A stretch of DNA of 64,000 nucleotides from Weissella confusa (GTDB taxonomy: Bacteria; Bacillota; Bacilli; Lactobacillales; Lactobacillaceae), in contig CP168942.1 in NCBI GenBank assembly GCA_041871065.1, positions 1,768,501-1,832,500 on the forward strand, read 5' to 3'. The notes below the pieces were generated by a model. That model ran no database searches and was not told the origin of the DNA. It saw nothing but the letters and a program-made list of their open reading frames with translations. The first letter of the stretch is position 1, and each line of letters begins with the position of its first letter. Shown here piece after piece: positions 1 through 11,462 of this stretch. A program made the position numbers and the translations under genes.

Positions 1-956
1 CGTACGTCACCTTAACCGTTTGTCCCTTAGGTGTGTACGTTACAACATAACTTGCGTCAGCCGCGTGCATGACTGCTGACAGCGTTGTGTTATCAAGTGT
101 GTAAGCACCCTTAACATCCTTCGTCGTCGTCACAATCGTGTACGTGTTGTCGCCGTTATCGATAACTGTTTGGTTCTCAGCAAGCTTCGTTGGCTTTTCA
201 GTCACAGTCGTCTTGCTGTTCACGTTCTCAACAATCGTCACCGCGTAACCATCGATTGATGGCACCGTGAAGTTGTAATCATGATCCGTGTAAACCATTT
301 GATTATTCGTAAACGTCTTATCACCCTTCGCATTAGCTACTGATGCTAGCTTTGCTACAGCATCATCACTAGGGTTGCTGTTTGAGAAACCATACGTTAC
401 ATCAGCTTGTTGTTGCGTTGGCAACAACGTGATGTCGTAATGTGATGTCTTCAATTCACCGTCAGCATTAACTGCTGCTGTATTGGTAAACGTCACATTC
501 AACTTATCTGAACTAATCAACGTGTGATCATCAAGCTTGTAGTACGTAATAATCGTGCCATCTTCAGCAGTTTCCTGGACAGTTGCCAAGTTATCCCAAT
601 CAATTACCTGACCGTCAATTTTTTCAATCGCATAACCAGGCGTTGAAACAGACGTAATCTGGTAACCCTTGTCAGTCTTGATTGAAATCTTCGTATCAGC
701 TGGCAATGTAAATGTACCTGATGGCTTAGTTGCGCCAGCTGGCTCATCAACTGCATAGTGCACCTTGATATCGTGATCCGTTGGCACATACGTTACCACG
801 TAAACTGAGTTATCCCCTGACGTGTCAGCTGCCGTAAACGTACCCGTAATTTGGTTCGTACCAGCATCATATTGACCTGTTACTGACCCACTTTGAGCAA
901 CTACCACAGTTGTATAACCAGCCATAGTAGGAATTGTAGTAGCAGGGTAAGTACCC
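1..956 (-). pseudogene. Adhesin fragment 7: repeats running off the left edge
   Basis: After the 954-956 indel the repeat sequence is recovered in the shifted frame (PATTIPTMAGYTTVVVAQ ... YVVTYVPTDHDIKVHY) and I see no stop down to base 1, where it reads TYTPKGQTVKVTY. The true C-terminus and any LPxTG anchor must lie outside the window. No ATG with a ribosome site is present, so this is a continuation and not a separate gene. Confidence 0.7.
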
Positions 957-2051
957 ATCTGTCTTACCAGTGATTACTGTCGTTTCTGGCAACTTTGGTG
1001 CATTTGCCAACGTTGCACTTGAGTCATACTTGTAGATGACCTTCGCAGATGTTGGTTGCGCCTCATACGTCACGGTATAATCCGTTACTGCCAACTTATC
1101 ACCATTCATTTGGAACGTTGCAGTCTTCAACTGGTCAAGCGTTACCGCCTTACCAGTTGAATCCTTAATCGCGTAGTCATAACCAGCCACCTTTAACTGC
1201 GCTTCAGTTGGTACGTTGTTGTACTTACCATCTGTTACACCAGTCAAGTTGGCTAGGTTAGGCATCTTTTCAGCCGGCAAACCAGCAACCATAACTGGAA
1301 TTGATTGGTTATTAGCCGTGTAAACAACATTGAACAATTGAGGCGTCTTATCAGCCGTCTCTGTTGCACTATTATCAGTGTTGTCATACGTTGCCATGGC
1401 CGCAACAGCGTCCGCCAACGTGCTAAAACCGTTTACAGTGTACGTGTAACCGTCCTTGGCAAGGTTAGCATCCGTCGTGCTCAAAGTAATTGCTTCACCG
1501 GTTTTACCATTAGCTGTCTCGAAATCGTGTGTGTTATCACGCACAATTGCTTGTTGCATTGTTGGTGCATAATCCACTTCAATTTGCGTCACAGCCAAGG
1601 CATTATCGTCAATCGCACCTGGAACCAAATCAAAGACTTGATCACCAAGATTCTTCAAATCAACCGCTGTCTTCGTACCATCAGCATGCACTAGGTATGC
1701 TTGGAATGAGTATCCAGCCACATGCAATTGGTCAGCGGTTGGCAACGTGTTATTTGACGTGCCATCCAATTCTTGACCATAGTGACCGTTTGTATATCCA
1801 GCAATCTTCGGCATGTTATTAGCTGTCATCAAATTAGTTGGCAAACCACTTTGCACGATACCAATTTGTTGCTTCTTAGCCGTATAAGTCACATCGTAAG
1901 TCTGCGTGTCATCATCAGCATCTGTGTACTTCGGCAAGTTAACTAGTGACGCATAAGCGTTGCTAGTACCAGCCAAAACATACGTGTAACCGGTACGAAC
2001 CAAATCTTGATCCGTCAATGCTTGCTTCGTAGTTGGGTTAACAAACGTAAT
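867..2051 (-). pseudogene. Adhesin fragment 6: repeats after the TAA
   Basis: The reading frame continues in phase past the TAA at 2052-2054 with ITFVNPTTKQALTDQDLVRTGYTY, so the TAA is a nonsense codon inside a repeat. Three more repeats follow (KKQQIGIVQSGLP..., NNQSIPVMVAGLP..., PTSAKVIYKYDSS...). One extra base in the run at 954-956 (DGTYPATT expected, DGYLPCYY read) throws the frame off; the noise frame stops at 867. The apparent TTG start at 2018 is only the first start-like codon after the TAA and has no ribosome site. Confidence 0.75.
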
Positions 2052-5000
2052 TTATGCGTTCGTCGTACCATTTGTCGTATCAATGTCAGCTTGTTGCTTT
2101 GGATCGTTCACAAAGACCAACTTCGCCTTTTGATCAGACTTTGCCGTGTAGATAACGTAAACCGTTTGATCCTTATTATCATCGCTGTCGAACGTTCCAA
2201 CCTTGTTTGTCCACTCGTAAGAATAACCTGGAACATCCAAATCAGTAATCTTATCGTAGCTAACCGTACCATTAGAAATACCATCGATTCGCTCAGCAAC
2301 ACGACCATTCATATCAACGCCGTCTGCTGTGTTCAACTTGAACACAACATTCACACGTTGTGCATTTGGCGTGTACGTAACCGTGTACGTTTCACCACCA
2401 GCCGGCATACCTGGCAAGTTTGCCAATTGGGCTAACGTGTAGGCATTTCCAGCCGCATCTACAACGGAAGCAGTATATCCTGCCACGTCAGGCACTGATA
2501 CGACATATTTCGCATCCGTCAAAACAGCTTCATTTGCAATGTCAGTTGGCAACCCCGTAGTTGGTGCAGTCCAGCCTGTAATCGTGTCATATTGGTAATT
2601 TACGTTCAACGGGTTATCGGTTGCAACCAATGTATAAACGACTGTATCGCCACCAACAGACGCCACAAAGTTTCCTGACTGCACTTCTTTATCATTCAAC
2701 GCAATCTTTGAAACCTTGTAACCGGCTGGAATATCCGTAGCTGGTCCGTTGGCGCTAACCGTAAATTCAGCATCCGTTGCCGTTTGGTTCACAAACGTCG
2801 TCTTGCTCATGCGATCAAGGGCAACTTGTGGGCCTTGATACAAAACTGATTGCGTCTGTGATTCAGGCGTATAAACAACGTTGTACGTTGCACCACCAGC
2901 AACCATCTGAATGGCAGCCGTTGGGTCGATTGTTGACTGGTTCGTTCCGGAACCGGTCGTCACTGTTGCAATGTATCCTGCAATCTTAGGTACAACAACA
3001 AAGTAGCTGTCACCAGTCGCGTAAGAAACCTTGTCAACATCTTGCGTTGCATTTGTACCCGTAGACTTACCAGGCAACAAAGCAACTGCCTTCGCATTTG
3101 GCGTCTTGTTCGCAAAGCCGTAGTTAACAGTCAATGGTTGGATTGATGCCTTCAAGTTGTAGACAATCGTGTTGTCACCAGCAACAACTTGCAAGTTTTG
3201 GGCATCTGCATCATCAACTGATAGTTCCTGACCATTGATTGTAATCGTGGCCACTTGGTAACCACGTGGAATCAATGACTTCAATGGACCATCGGCCGTC
3301 ACGTCATATGTTGAATCAGTCGCAGCTTGCACTGTATCAGCAGTCATTTGCGTCATTTGTACCTTGGCATTCTTAGGTAATGTGTATGACGTCTTAATGT
3401 TTTGCACAGCTGGCGTGTAAATCACGTCATAGTACGCACCGTCAGCCGTCATCGCCAAACCTGCTGCCGCAATAGCCTTAAACTGGGTTGCTGTGTATGT
3501 GTTCAAAACCGTTCCATCAGCTGACTTTGCCACGATTTGTGCCGTGTAACCAGCAATCGTTGGTACAGTCACATCATAAGCGTCATCCGTCGCAACCGTT
3601 GCATCAACATTCGTCGCAATCGTTGTCTTTGGCGCTGTCCAGTTAGCAACCTTAGAAGTCGTGTAACCATACGTGACTTGCAAAGGTTCTGGCGCTGCCG
3701 TCAATGTATACACAATTTGGTTTGCAGCTGTACCAAGTTCTGAAACGGCCATCACCACTTCGTCAACCGACGTAAACGCTACATCCCCATTGTACAAACC
3801 ACTCGTAGCTGAATCAGCTGTTGCAACCGTCTGACCGTTGTACGTAATTTGGCTGACGTAGTAACCGGCTGGGATAGTTGCCCCACCCGTTGCATCAACC
3901 GTATACATTGCGTTCGTATCGCGAACCGTCGTCGTAGTTGCTGGCATCTTATCGGTTGCGGTTGCTGCATTCTTTTTATCAGACACGTAACTAGTCGTAA
4001 TCTTTTGTGGCACAGCCGTAAAGACCACGTCGTAGTTCGTGCTTGGTAGCACACCACTTGCCACATAAGCATTTCCGTTAAACGTCAATGCACCAGCATC
4101 TGAACGTGAGAATCCAGCAATATCAGCTGCCGTATCAGTTACTGTGTAAGAACCCCCACCGTCAACTGGCATATCAGCCGTTACGTGAACAACCGCTGGT
4201 GCGCCATCGCTGTAGTATGAATTACCATCAGTATCAACAACTGCCGTCCCCTTATCAAGAACCTTACCTGAAGAATCCTTGTAAGTGTAAGTAATCGTTG
4301 GATCAACTTTGTATTGGTACGTTACATAGTTAACCGCAGGTTGGAATTTGTGGATGATTGGCGTTGCATTCGCATCGACAAGATTACGTTCAACCAAAGT
4401 TCCCTTAGTAATTTCACTTGCATTTCCATCGTTATACGTTTGCGCATCCTTATTATATGTCGCTGCATCGTATGCATTAGATGGCGTCCAACCAAGGTTA
4501 ACCCAAGTTTGTTCGATGTTCTCCAAGTTCCAAGCTTCCAAATCCGACTTACTCGTCAAAGTACCATTGGCAATCTCTGCCGCATGCTCTTCATTGTAAG
4601 CTTGGTTCACTTCGTTTTGCTTTTGACGGTATGGATCGTAAATCTTCTTGGCATAGTCTTCGTACGCTTGCCACGTTGCAGGCACGACATCTAACTTACC
4701 GTCTGGTTCTGATGACGTGTAAATCACAGAACCATCAGCATCCAACTTTGGATTACCATCTGCATCAAGTGCAATCGTTCCGGCGTCAAAGTCGAACGTC
4801 AAAGCACTAGACTCCCATGTACCGCCAACATTTTGGAGTACATAACCAGGAATTTGCTTGTCCAATTGGGTAACAGGAGCATTCTTATCGACATTACCAG
4901 CCGTCGTCACAGTAAACCAGTTCTTGTCGGTAACAGCATTACCCATCGCACCAGTCGTAACAGCATTACCTGAAACGAAAACAGGGTTTCCTTCAGTATC

Positions 5001-6870
5001 AGTGACTGTTTCACCCTTGCTGTTAACAAGGACGTAATTAGCCGTAACAGACATTGTCTTTGGCGTATACGTGATAACCAAGTGAGGCGTTACAACAACT
5101 GTTCCGTCAGACTTAGTGACAGTGTCCAAACCATCAGAGTCTTTCCAAACGTTGTTTTCATAATCAGGCTCCAAACCGAACCCGTTAACTTGCGGACCAT
5201 AAGGACCGTTCAAGTTTCCTTGGTCGGCACCGGCCGTGATGTAGGCTGGAATTGGTAGCGTTGGTGAGTCATATGAATAGAATCCACCGGCAAAACCAGT
5301 TTCACGAACCAACACACCGTGAGGGTTTGATGATCCCGGATCCAACACGTAGTAGACGATGTCGAATGTATATTGCTCAGGCTTATACGTCACATACACC
5401 GTGCGGTTAGCAGTTGGGTCATCAGCATCTGAGAACGTGTACGTCATTGACGTCGTTCCCTCTGCAGTCACACCATTTGGTCCCGCACCGTTTGGATACG
5501 TTGTCACCATGCCCTTGTTCTCAGTCACATCATCCGGCGTTCCGTCTGAGAATGTCACTGATTGGAAGGTATAACCTTGCTTCAACATACCGTCGTTAGC
5601 CGTGTCAACCGTGTACTTATCACCATAAACACCAGTCGCTGACGTGCTTACCATTCCTGCACCAACAGTAGGCGTAACAATCTTGTAGACTGGCTTGCCT
5701 GCTGCATCAAGCAAAGGAATCGCATTACCGGCTCCATCTGTCGTCATTTGTTGAACACGATAAACAACTGTCACCTTAGTCGCATTAGCTGTGTACACCA
5801 AATTAACTTCTTGCGGTGCACTATCGACTGTTGCGGTACCGTTGTTCGTCTTATCGAAGGACGTTGTGTTCGTCGTTTCGTCAGTTACCAGCGTGTAACC
5901 CTTGACCGTCTTATCGACAGAACTGTAATCAACCGCATCACCAGTAAGACCATTAATAGCAATAACATCCTTACCAGGCATCTTAGTCAATGATCCGTCA
6001 ACATTTTGGACCATGTAGTTCACGTGAACAGTTTGTGCATCCTTGGCGTAAACAATCTTAATATCCTGTGGCTCAGTATCTGAGTCGCCAGTGTACGTTG
6101 TTTCGTCAAATTTAGCATTCTCTCCAGCTAAGGTTCCGTCCTTCACGATGTGATATCCCGGAATAGCCTTCTTAACTGTTGTAATACCTGAATAATCAAT
6201 TACTGAACCCGTGTCACCACTTGGTACGTTAATTGGTGCCTTCAAAACGTTTCCTGCTTCATCAACAAATGACACGCTAGCTTGTTGCGTCAATGTCTTA
6301 AAGACCAGGTTAACTTGTTGCACCTTCGCATCGTAGTTAGTTTGCGTCTTGCCACTTAGGTCAGTAAAAGTTGAACCTGATTGGCCTGCCAATGTCTTTT
6401 CAATAAACGAAACATTTCCATTTGCGTCATAAATAGGCTTATTCGACGAATCCGTCTTCAACGTCGTTCCGACCGTATCATATGTTTGAACAAAAGACGT
6501 ACCATCCGATAGCAATTGATACCCATCTAACGACTTGATCAAGCCAGTATAATCAATGGCCGTATTGGCAGTTCCTTGCACATAAGCAACCTTTGGTGTG
6601 CCGTCAGCATTTAAGATAGCCTGACCATTTTCATCAACATAGTTAACTTGAACGGTTTGTTTTGCCGTCTTTGGGTAGTAAACAAACGCGTAAATTGGCG
6701 TTTGCCCCTTTACAGTCGTAATTCCCTTCAACATGTCACTTGAAGCAACTGTCGTTGGCACAGTTGTATAAGCAAGATTCCAAATACTTTCATCTCCAAC
6801 GGTCCCTGAATTAGGTGAATAACTCAATCCATTACCAAGTTGCAGACCATCGATATAACCCATGCTCTTA
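2052..6870 (-). pseudogene. Adhesin fragment 5: long repeat region downstream of the IS
   Basis: Largest piece, about 1600 residues, open from the left end of the IS (6870) to an in-frame TAA (2052-2054). It starts with the remainder of the domain cut by the IS (MGYIDGLQLGNGLSYSPNSG). MucBP repeats follow (QVNYVDENGQAIL, ASVSFVDEAGNVL, VHVNYMVQNVDGS). A second repeat type of about 190 residues then alternates GYTTS/GFANKTP-type and IPxGYxVxxIxxNxxxV segments. A roughly 120-residue insert at about residues 740-860, rich in Asn, Tyr, Ala and Glu, looks helical and different from the repeats. With no start signal next to the IS, this piece is unlikely to be translated. Confidence 0.8.
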
Positions 6871-6933
6871 TGCTAGATTTACGGACAGATTTTTCTCTGC
6901 CCTGTAAACTAATAGCAGAGGAGCATTTTTTAT

Positions 6934-7194
6934 ATGATTCGATATTCACCAGAATTTAAGCAATCTCTTGTCGAGATGCACAACCAAGGGCGTTCTTACA
7001 CTGAACTAGCCGCTGAATACGGGCCTTCGGCCGATTCAATCCGTAACTGGGTCAAATTGTACACAGTCCACGAAGTGGACGGCGAAAAATGGACGCAAGC
7101 TGATGTAAACGCATTACAAAAGGAAAACGCCAAACTTCGCGAAGAACTTGAGATTTTAAAACGAGCCGCGGTGTTGCTTTCGAAGTACAATTAA
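6934..7194 (+). CDS. IS3-family transposase OrfA (helix-turn-helix)
   Basis: An 86-residue DNA-binding subunit of the transposase. Residues about 1-50 hold the helix-turn-helix of the IS3 OrfA/HTH_Tnp class (YSPEFKQSLVEMH, YTELAAEYGPSADSIRNW). Residues about 55-80 form a leucine-zipper-like coiled coil (LQKENAKLREELEILKR). A GAGGAG ribosome site lies upstream of the ATG at 6934. The reading frame contains the slippery heptamer T TTA AAA at 7155-7161, where a -1 shift would fuse this domain to OrfB. Alone, OrfA of this family typically acts as a repressor of its own element. Confidence 0.92.
   Translation: MIRYSPEFKQSLVEMHNQGRSYTELAAEYGPSADSIRNWVKLYTVHEVDGEKWTQADVNALQKENAKLREELEILKRAAVLLSKYN
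7155..7161 (+). promoter_or_regulatory. Programmed -1 ribosomal frameshift site of the IS
   Basis: Heptamer T TTA AAA in the orfA zero frame (ATT TTA AAA CGA). Slipping back one base enters the frame of orfB, which is open without a stop from here to 8036. This is the expected X XXY YYZ arrangement for IS3 elements. Confidence 0.7.
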
Positions 7195-7241
7195 CGCAAA
7201 ATCGCGAGTTAGGACTGGAAATCATTGACCGGTCACTCGCA

Positions 7242-8036
7242 ATGGGACACCGCATAACAAGCGTTTTATCGGCTTTGAACATTGCTCGAAGCACGTATTA
7301 TCAATGGAAAAACTGGCAACCTAGCCAACGAGAAACACGGCGTAATGCTCTGAAAACGGCAATTAAAGCCGTTTATAACACCAATCGTGGCATCTATGGC
7401 TACCGTCGTATCGCAGCGTTCTTGCGCTTCATTTTGAAGACTGATGTTGGCGATCGTTTGGTTTGGGAACTCATGAATGAGCTCAATCTCAAATCTCGCA
7501 TGGTCAAGAAGTCATACAAGAAGCCAACAACAACCACTGACACACCTCAAAAGCCCAACCTCATGAAGAAGTTGGATAATTTGAGTGGCGTTCTGGCAAC
7601 TGACATTACATACATCCAGTTGATGAATCGTGAGTGGGTTTATCTGGCAACCGTCTATGACCCAGAAAAGCGTCGCGTAGTCTCATACGGACTAAGTCCA
7701 GAGATGACCAAGGAATTCGCAACATCCGTCGTAGTTAAGGCTCTAAGAGCCAACGGTAAGCCAAAGATGATTCACAGCGACATGGGAAGCCAATACACTT
7801 CTAGCCTGTTCGAAGGAACATTACAAAACTCTGGAATAAATCACTCTTACTCCCGTAAGGGGCATCCTTACGATAACGCTCGTATCGAGAGCTTCCATTC
7901 GCTCATCAAGCGCGAAATGATTTATCACGAAGAGTACAGGACCATTGATGATGTCCGGGTGTCTGTCGAGTGGTATGTGAACTGGTACAACAACAGTCGC
8001 ATCAACTCACGCACTGATTGGCTTCGGGCCGCCTAG
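7242..8036 (+). CDS. IS3-family transposase OrfB (DDE integrase)
   Basis: A 264-residue catalytic subunit, or the C-terminal part of the OrfAB fusion. It has the HTH_21-type segment (GIYGYRRIAAFL) and the rve integrase core with the DDE triad: D in ATDITYIQL, D in IHSDMGSQYTS, and E in NARIESFHSLIKRE about 35 residues later, followed by the usual YNNSRI tail. The ATG at 7242 lacks a convincing ribosome site. The same frame is open upstream to the slippery site at 7155-7161 (TSRGVAFEVQLTQNRELGLE before the ATG), so the functional transposase is probably the frameshift product from 6934 to 8036. No inactivating change is visible. Confidence 0.92.
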   Translation: MGHRITSVLSALNIARSTYYQWKNWQPSQRETRRNALKTAIKAVYNTNRGIYGYRRIAAFLRFILKTDVGDRLVWELMNELNLKSRMVKKSYKKPTTTTDTPQKPNLMKKLDNLSGVLATDITYIQLMNREWVYLATVYDPEKRRVVSYGLSPEMTKEFATSVVVKALRANGKPKMIHSDMGSQYTSSLFEGTLQNSGINHSYSRKGHPYDNARIESFHSLIKREMIYHEEYRTIDDVRVSVEWYVNWYNNSRINSRTDWLRAA

Positions 8037-8340
8037 ACCAATGTCTGGTTTACTTAATCTCGATTATCGGCACCAGCCGGTACGACACAGTTTATAAGCC
8101 GTCACTTGTGAATTTCAAAAATTCGCCTTGTGAAGGCTTATTTACCGCACGCTACAACTTGTGAAATCCGGCCGGTTCACAATCTATACCACTCGTTTTC
8201 TCTCGACGGAAGGGCTGAGCCCTGTTCCGCCTACAAAAACACCCAGAAATCACGCCATTTTAGGCTGAAATCCGGGTTTTGAAAATTTTTCGGAGTCCGG
8301 CACCTCTCGGTGCCGAAAAAACCTGTCCATAATCTTGACA
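8037..8340 (+). other. Long non-coding 3' tail of the IS with hairpins
   Basis: About 300 bp between the orfB stop and the right end with no convincing gene, which is long for an IS3 element. It holds three direct copies of TTGTGAA (8106-8112, 8128-8134, 8159-8165). The third is paired with TTCACAA (8176-8182) around a CCGGCCGG core. Next to the right end is a perfect 7-bp hairpin (CGGCACC 8298-8304 / GGTGCCG 8309-8315). It could form structured RNA or block read-through; its function is unknown. Confidence 0.55.
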
Positions 8341-8889
8341 TCAGCGCCCCATACGGAAAAATTCCCATCCGACGTTCGTTGTCGATACAGTATAGTCTTG
8401 ACCTGCATCTTTCGCAGCGGTATAAGCTACAGCTTGTTCTGGGTTAAGTGTATACGTAAATCCAGTTCTCCCCGTCGAAACACTTCCAACGGTTCCAAAC
8501 GTTTGCTTTGTACCATCATCATACGTAAGTACGGCTGGTGATCCTTTTGTACCAACCGTTACAATCATCGAACCGTTAGCTAACTTTGTCGTCGTCGCAC
8601 TACTATCAACAACCCCAGATAGCGTCATCTTTTCAGACCACGGGTTAGTACTTCCTGCCGTAGTTAAAACAAATGGAATTCCTTTTCCGTTTGACTTACC
8701 TTGATTAAAGTTTCCGTAACCAACAAACAAGAATTGGCCATATACCGTAGAACCCATACCAACTGGCAAAACAGAGACACCATAGGAAGCCGTTGACAAC
8801 GGATACCCTTCAGAAGAAGGAATACCAATAAAGTGACCCGCGTCATCAAAGGCATCCTCAACAGTGTCAGTTGTCAACATAACAAATGT
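8341..8889 (-). pseudogene. Adhesin fragment 4: piece between nonsense codon and IS element
   Basis: The frame continues straight past the TAG at 8890-8892 (TFVMLTTDTVEDAFDD...). This piece is not a repeat: it has Gly-rich, aromatic stretches (VYGQFLFVGYGNFNQG, TGFTYTLNPEQAVAYTAAKD) like a compact beta domain. It ends at the right end of the IS with ...NVGWEFFRMGR and a TGA formed at the junction. On the other side of the IS the reading frame resumes as ...SMGYIDGLQLGNG. I do not recognise the domain. Its position in the middle of a repeat array suggests a second globular module in the adhesin. Confidence 0.65.
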
Positions 8890-11462
8890 CTAGTTAATCG
8901 ACGTTCCCGTGTAGTACAACGTCAATGACTGATTTGTCGTATCGTCATCATCAAACGTGATGGTGTCGGTTGACTTAGGGTTATTGGCCTGCGTATCGAG
9001 CGTATACAACGTATTACTTGGTAACGTTGTACTTGAAAGATACTTTGCCAAGTCACTATCAGATAACTTCAACTGCTCGCCAGTCTCTTGCAAGACCGTT
9101 GGGTGGTTCGCTTGGTACTTATTAACTACAAAGTTAACCGTGACCTTTTGCAAATCAGCCTTGTAATTCATCACAATCGTATTTGCTGATGTACCAAACT
9201 TTTCCGTAGCACTCAACGCGCTAGCAACAGAAGTATACGTGGCACCGTTAATCACAGCAGATGCAAACGTATATCCCTTTGGTTGGTAATTAATAACCTT
9301 CTTAAAGTCATCTGCTGACGCAATCGTTTGACCAGTAACACCAGTCACCTTGTCAGCTCCTTGAGTAATCGCTGTACCGTTGTCAGCCACATACGTTACA
9401 CTCGCAGTTTGTGACTTTGCAACAAACCAATACGTAATGACATTGTCATCACCCATCAAAGCAGCGTATGAACCATCAGTTAGCTTATTAACTCCTGACA
9501 AATCAGTATCGTCAGTCACCAGCTCATAACCCGCTGGAGCTGTTGGGTTCGCAATCGTAACCGCCGCATCAGTCGTCAAATTCGTATTAACAACCGTCTT
9601 GAGTCCAGGCACAGTTGTCGTTCCCGTCTTTTCGCCCTTCTCATTCTCAAGGTAGTAATGCGTCGTCAACGTTGCTGGGTTGGCCTTGTACGTAATGATG
9701 TGAACTTGTTGATCACCATCGACAGCTGATGAATACGTCTTACCATCAGGGCTACTCAAAGGCACAACAGGCGAACCACCAACTGTATTGTTGGTAGCAT
9801 CGGCTGTTTCAGCTGCAAGTTCCGTTGCCGGCTTACCGTCAACCAACATCGTGTAACCAGGAACGTCGTAATCAGACAAGCTAAATGCTGGGAACGTATC
9901 ACCAGTCTTACCCGTCTGCGTTACCTTTGGCGTTGTAATGTTCGTCTTACCAGTTGCCGTTGGATACGTCACCAAAATAGCTTGTTCTTGGGCATCTTGG
10001 GCATAACGAATGTTAATCACTTGATCAACAGTATCGTCATCGTCGAAGTAGTTTGCGTCAGTATCAATCTTCGTCCAACCGGGAATGTCATTTTCAACCT
10101 GGATAGGTGAGTTGGATGGTCCCGTTACTTGTCGTGACACTTGTCCTGAAATTTGCTTACCGTTTTCGTCCACAAAGTTAACTGTGGCTTTTTGGGTTGT
10201 TGCCAAGAAGTAGTATGAAATGGCGTTCGTTCCAGCCTTAACTGTGTACTGACCATTTGCACCACCAGCCAATCCTGATAAATCAGTATCTGCCTTTTGC
10301 AACACGTAACCCTTGAACACTGGATCTGTCAAAGTAATTACATCATCTGTGTGCAAACCAGCCAATTTTTCAACTGAAAGTGCTGGGACATCAGGTGTCA
10401 TCAACGCACCGTTACGCGTTGACATTTGGTATGAATTATCTTTGTTGTCGGTATCCAATAGATAGTAGATTACTTGTAGCGTAGCTTCATCAGCAGCATA
10501 ACCAACAGTAATGTTGTTTGTACCATCAACAAACTTTCCAGTTCCCAAATCGATACCCAAACGTGTATAACCAGCAATTGCCTTATTCGTGACAGCATTC
10601 ATGTATATACCATTTGAGGCATAGTCTGAACCTGTCGTTCCTGACAAACTAACCGGCGAAGTTCCCGGAACAGCAGTTGTTGTGTAGGTTACCTTACCAT
10701 TTGTATCAACAGTGGCTAGTACATAACGTACCGTTGCTGATTGGTTTGCAGCAATAAAGTGGACCGTAACTGTTTGATTTTGTGCCTCATCAGCATCAAA
10801 ATTCGTCGCGGCATCAGTACTGTCGTACGTATATCCGGCAGGAGCCGTCTTCATTGCAGCCGTTACCAAATTAGCCAAAGGTGAATTTGACGTACCTGTC
10901 AAAACAGTTGGCAAATCATCTGGCATCCCCACAACAGGATTTCCATTTTGATCAACATAACGTACATTTGCCACTTGTGAAGCTGCTTGGTACGTCACAG
11001 TGATTACCGTGCTGTTGTTTGATCCAAACACACCACTGTTAGCAACTGTTACCGCTTGAGGATTCCAAATTGTTTGACCCGCTTCGTCAGTCTTACCGCT
11101 ATCAACCTTGCCTGCCACTTGAGCAGTATCAGTGATTACTGGGTTGCTGTACCCAGGTACAACTGGTGTTAAATCGGTTGTATCGTAAGCTTCACCCGTA
11201 ACGCCAGTCAAAGTCGTTGGTGCGCCAGCTGGCACCGCTACAGGTGCGCCCGTTTGGTCAACATACTTAACTACTGCAGTTTGCTTTTGTGCTTGGTAGA
11301 TCACGAACACATTGTTCTTACGTGAGTCAGCAGACAAAATCTTTGTTGATTCTGTGTGAGCCTCCAATGTGTAATCCGTACCAGCGTCGTCCAACGGCGT
11401 ATCAGTCGCCACATCCATTGGGTTGTCTGACGTCACGTTTCCAGTTGCAACCACAACAAAAA
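8890..11462 (-). pseudogene. Adhesin fragment 3: MucBP repeat array
   Basis: Third piece, starting inside the frameshift at about 11460 with FVVVATGNVTSDNPMD. Residues upstream of this in the same frame are out-of-frame noise. It holds about eight MucBP-like repeats, with starts such as AVVKYVDQTGAPV, ANVRYVDQNGNPV, ATVRYVLATVDTNG and ATVNFVDENGKQI, each ending in a short YxxxxQ hinge. Several repeats carry acidic DDDTxxQ motifs typical of MucBP linkers. It ends at an in-frame TAG (8890-8892). The next four codons and the following 180 residues stay in the same frame, so this is a nonsense change rather than a natural end. Confidence 0.8.

Larger units (their letters stand above)
6871..8340 (+). 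mobile_element. IS3-family (IS150-like) insertion sequence, apparently intact
   Basis: A 1470-bp element with TG...CA ends and imperfect terminal inverted repeats sharing a GGACAG core followed by a T run: left end 6871-6895, right end 8316-8340 read in reverse. Inside are orfA (6934-7194) and orfB (7242-8036) in the -1 frame relative to orfA, the standard IS3 arrangement. It interrupts the giant adhesin gene. A clear 3-4 bp target duplication is not seen: the bases next to the ends are TTA on the left and TCA on the right. Taking TAAG next to the left end (minus strand) as the single original target gives an open frame across the junction (...FRMGRKSMGYID...), consistent with simple insertion plus a later change. 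Confidence 0.9.

Noticed and set aside
1305..1822. Plus-strand frames of 97-129 residues opposite the adhesin
   Set aside because: They are antisense shadows of the repeat-coding strand: Cys/Arg-rich, without ribosome sites and overlapping a clearly coding frame. The same applies to dozens of frames opposite the 16042-27660 gene.
7242..8036. Degenerate transposase
   Set aside because: All three catalytic acidic residues and the frameshift site are intact, so I treat the IS as potentially active.
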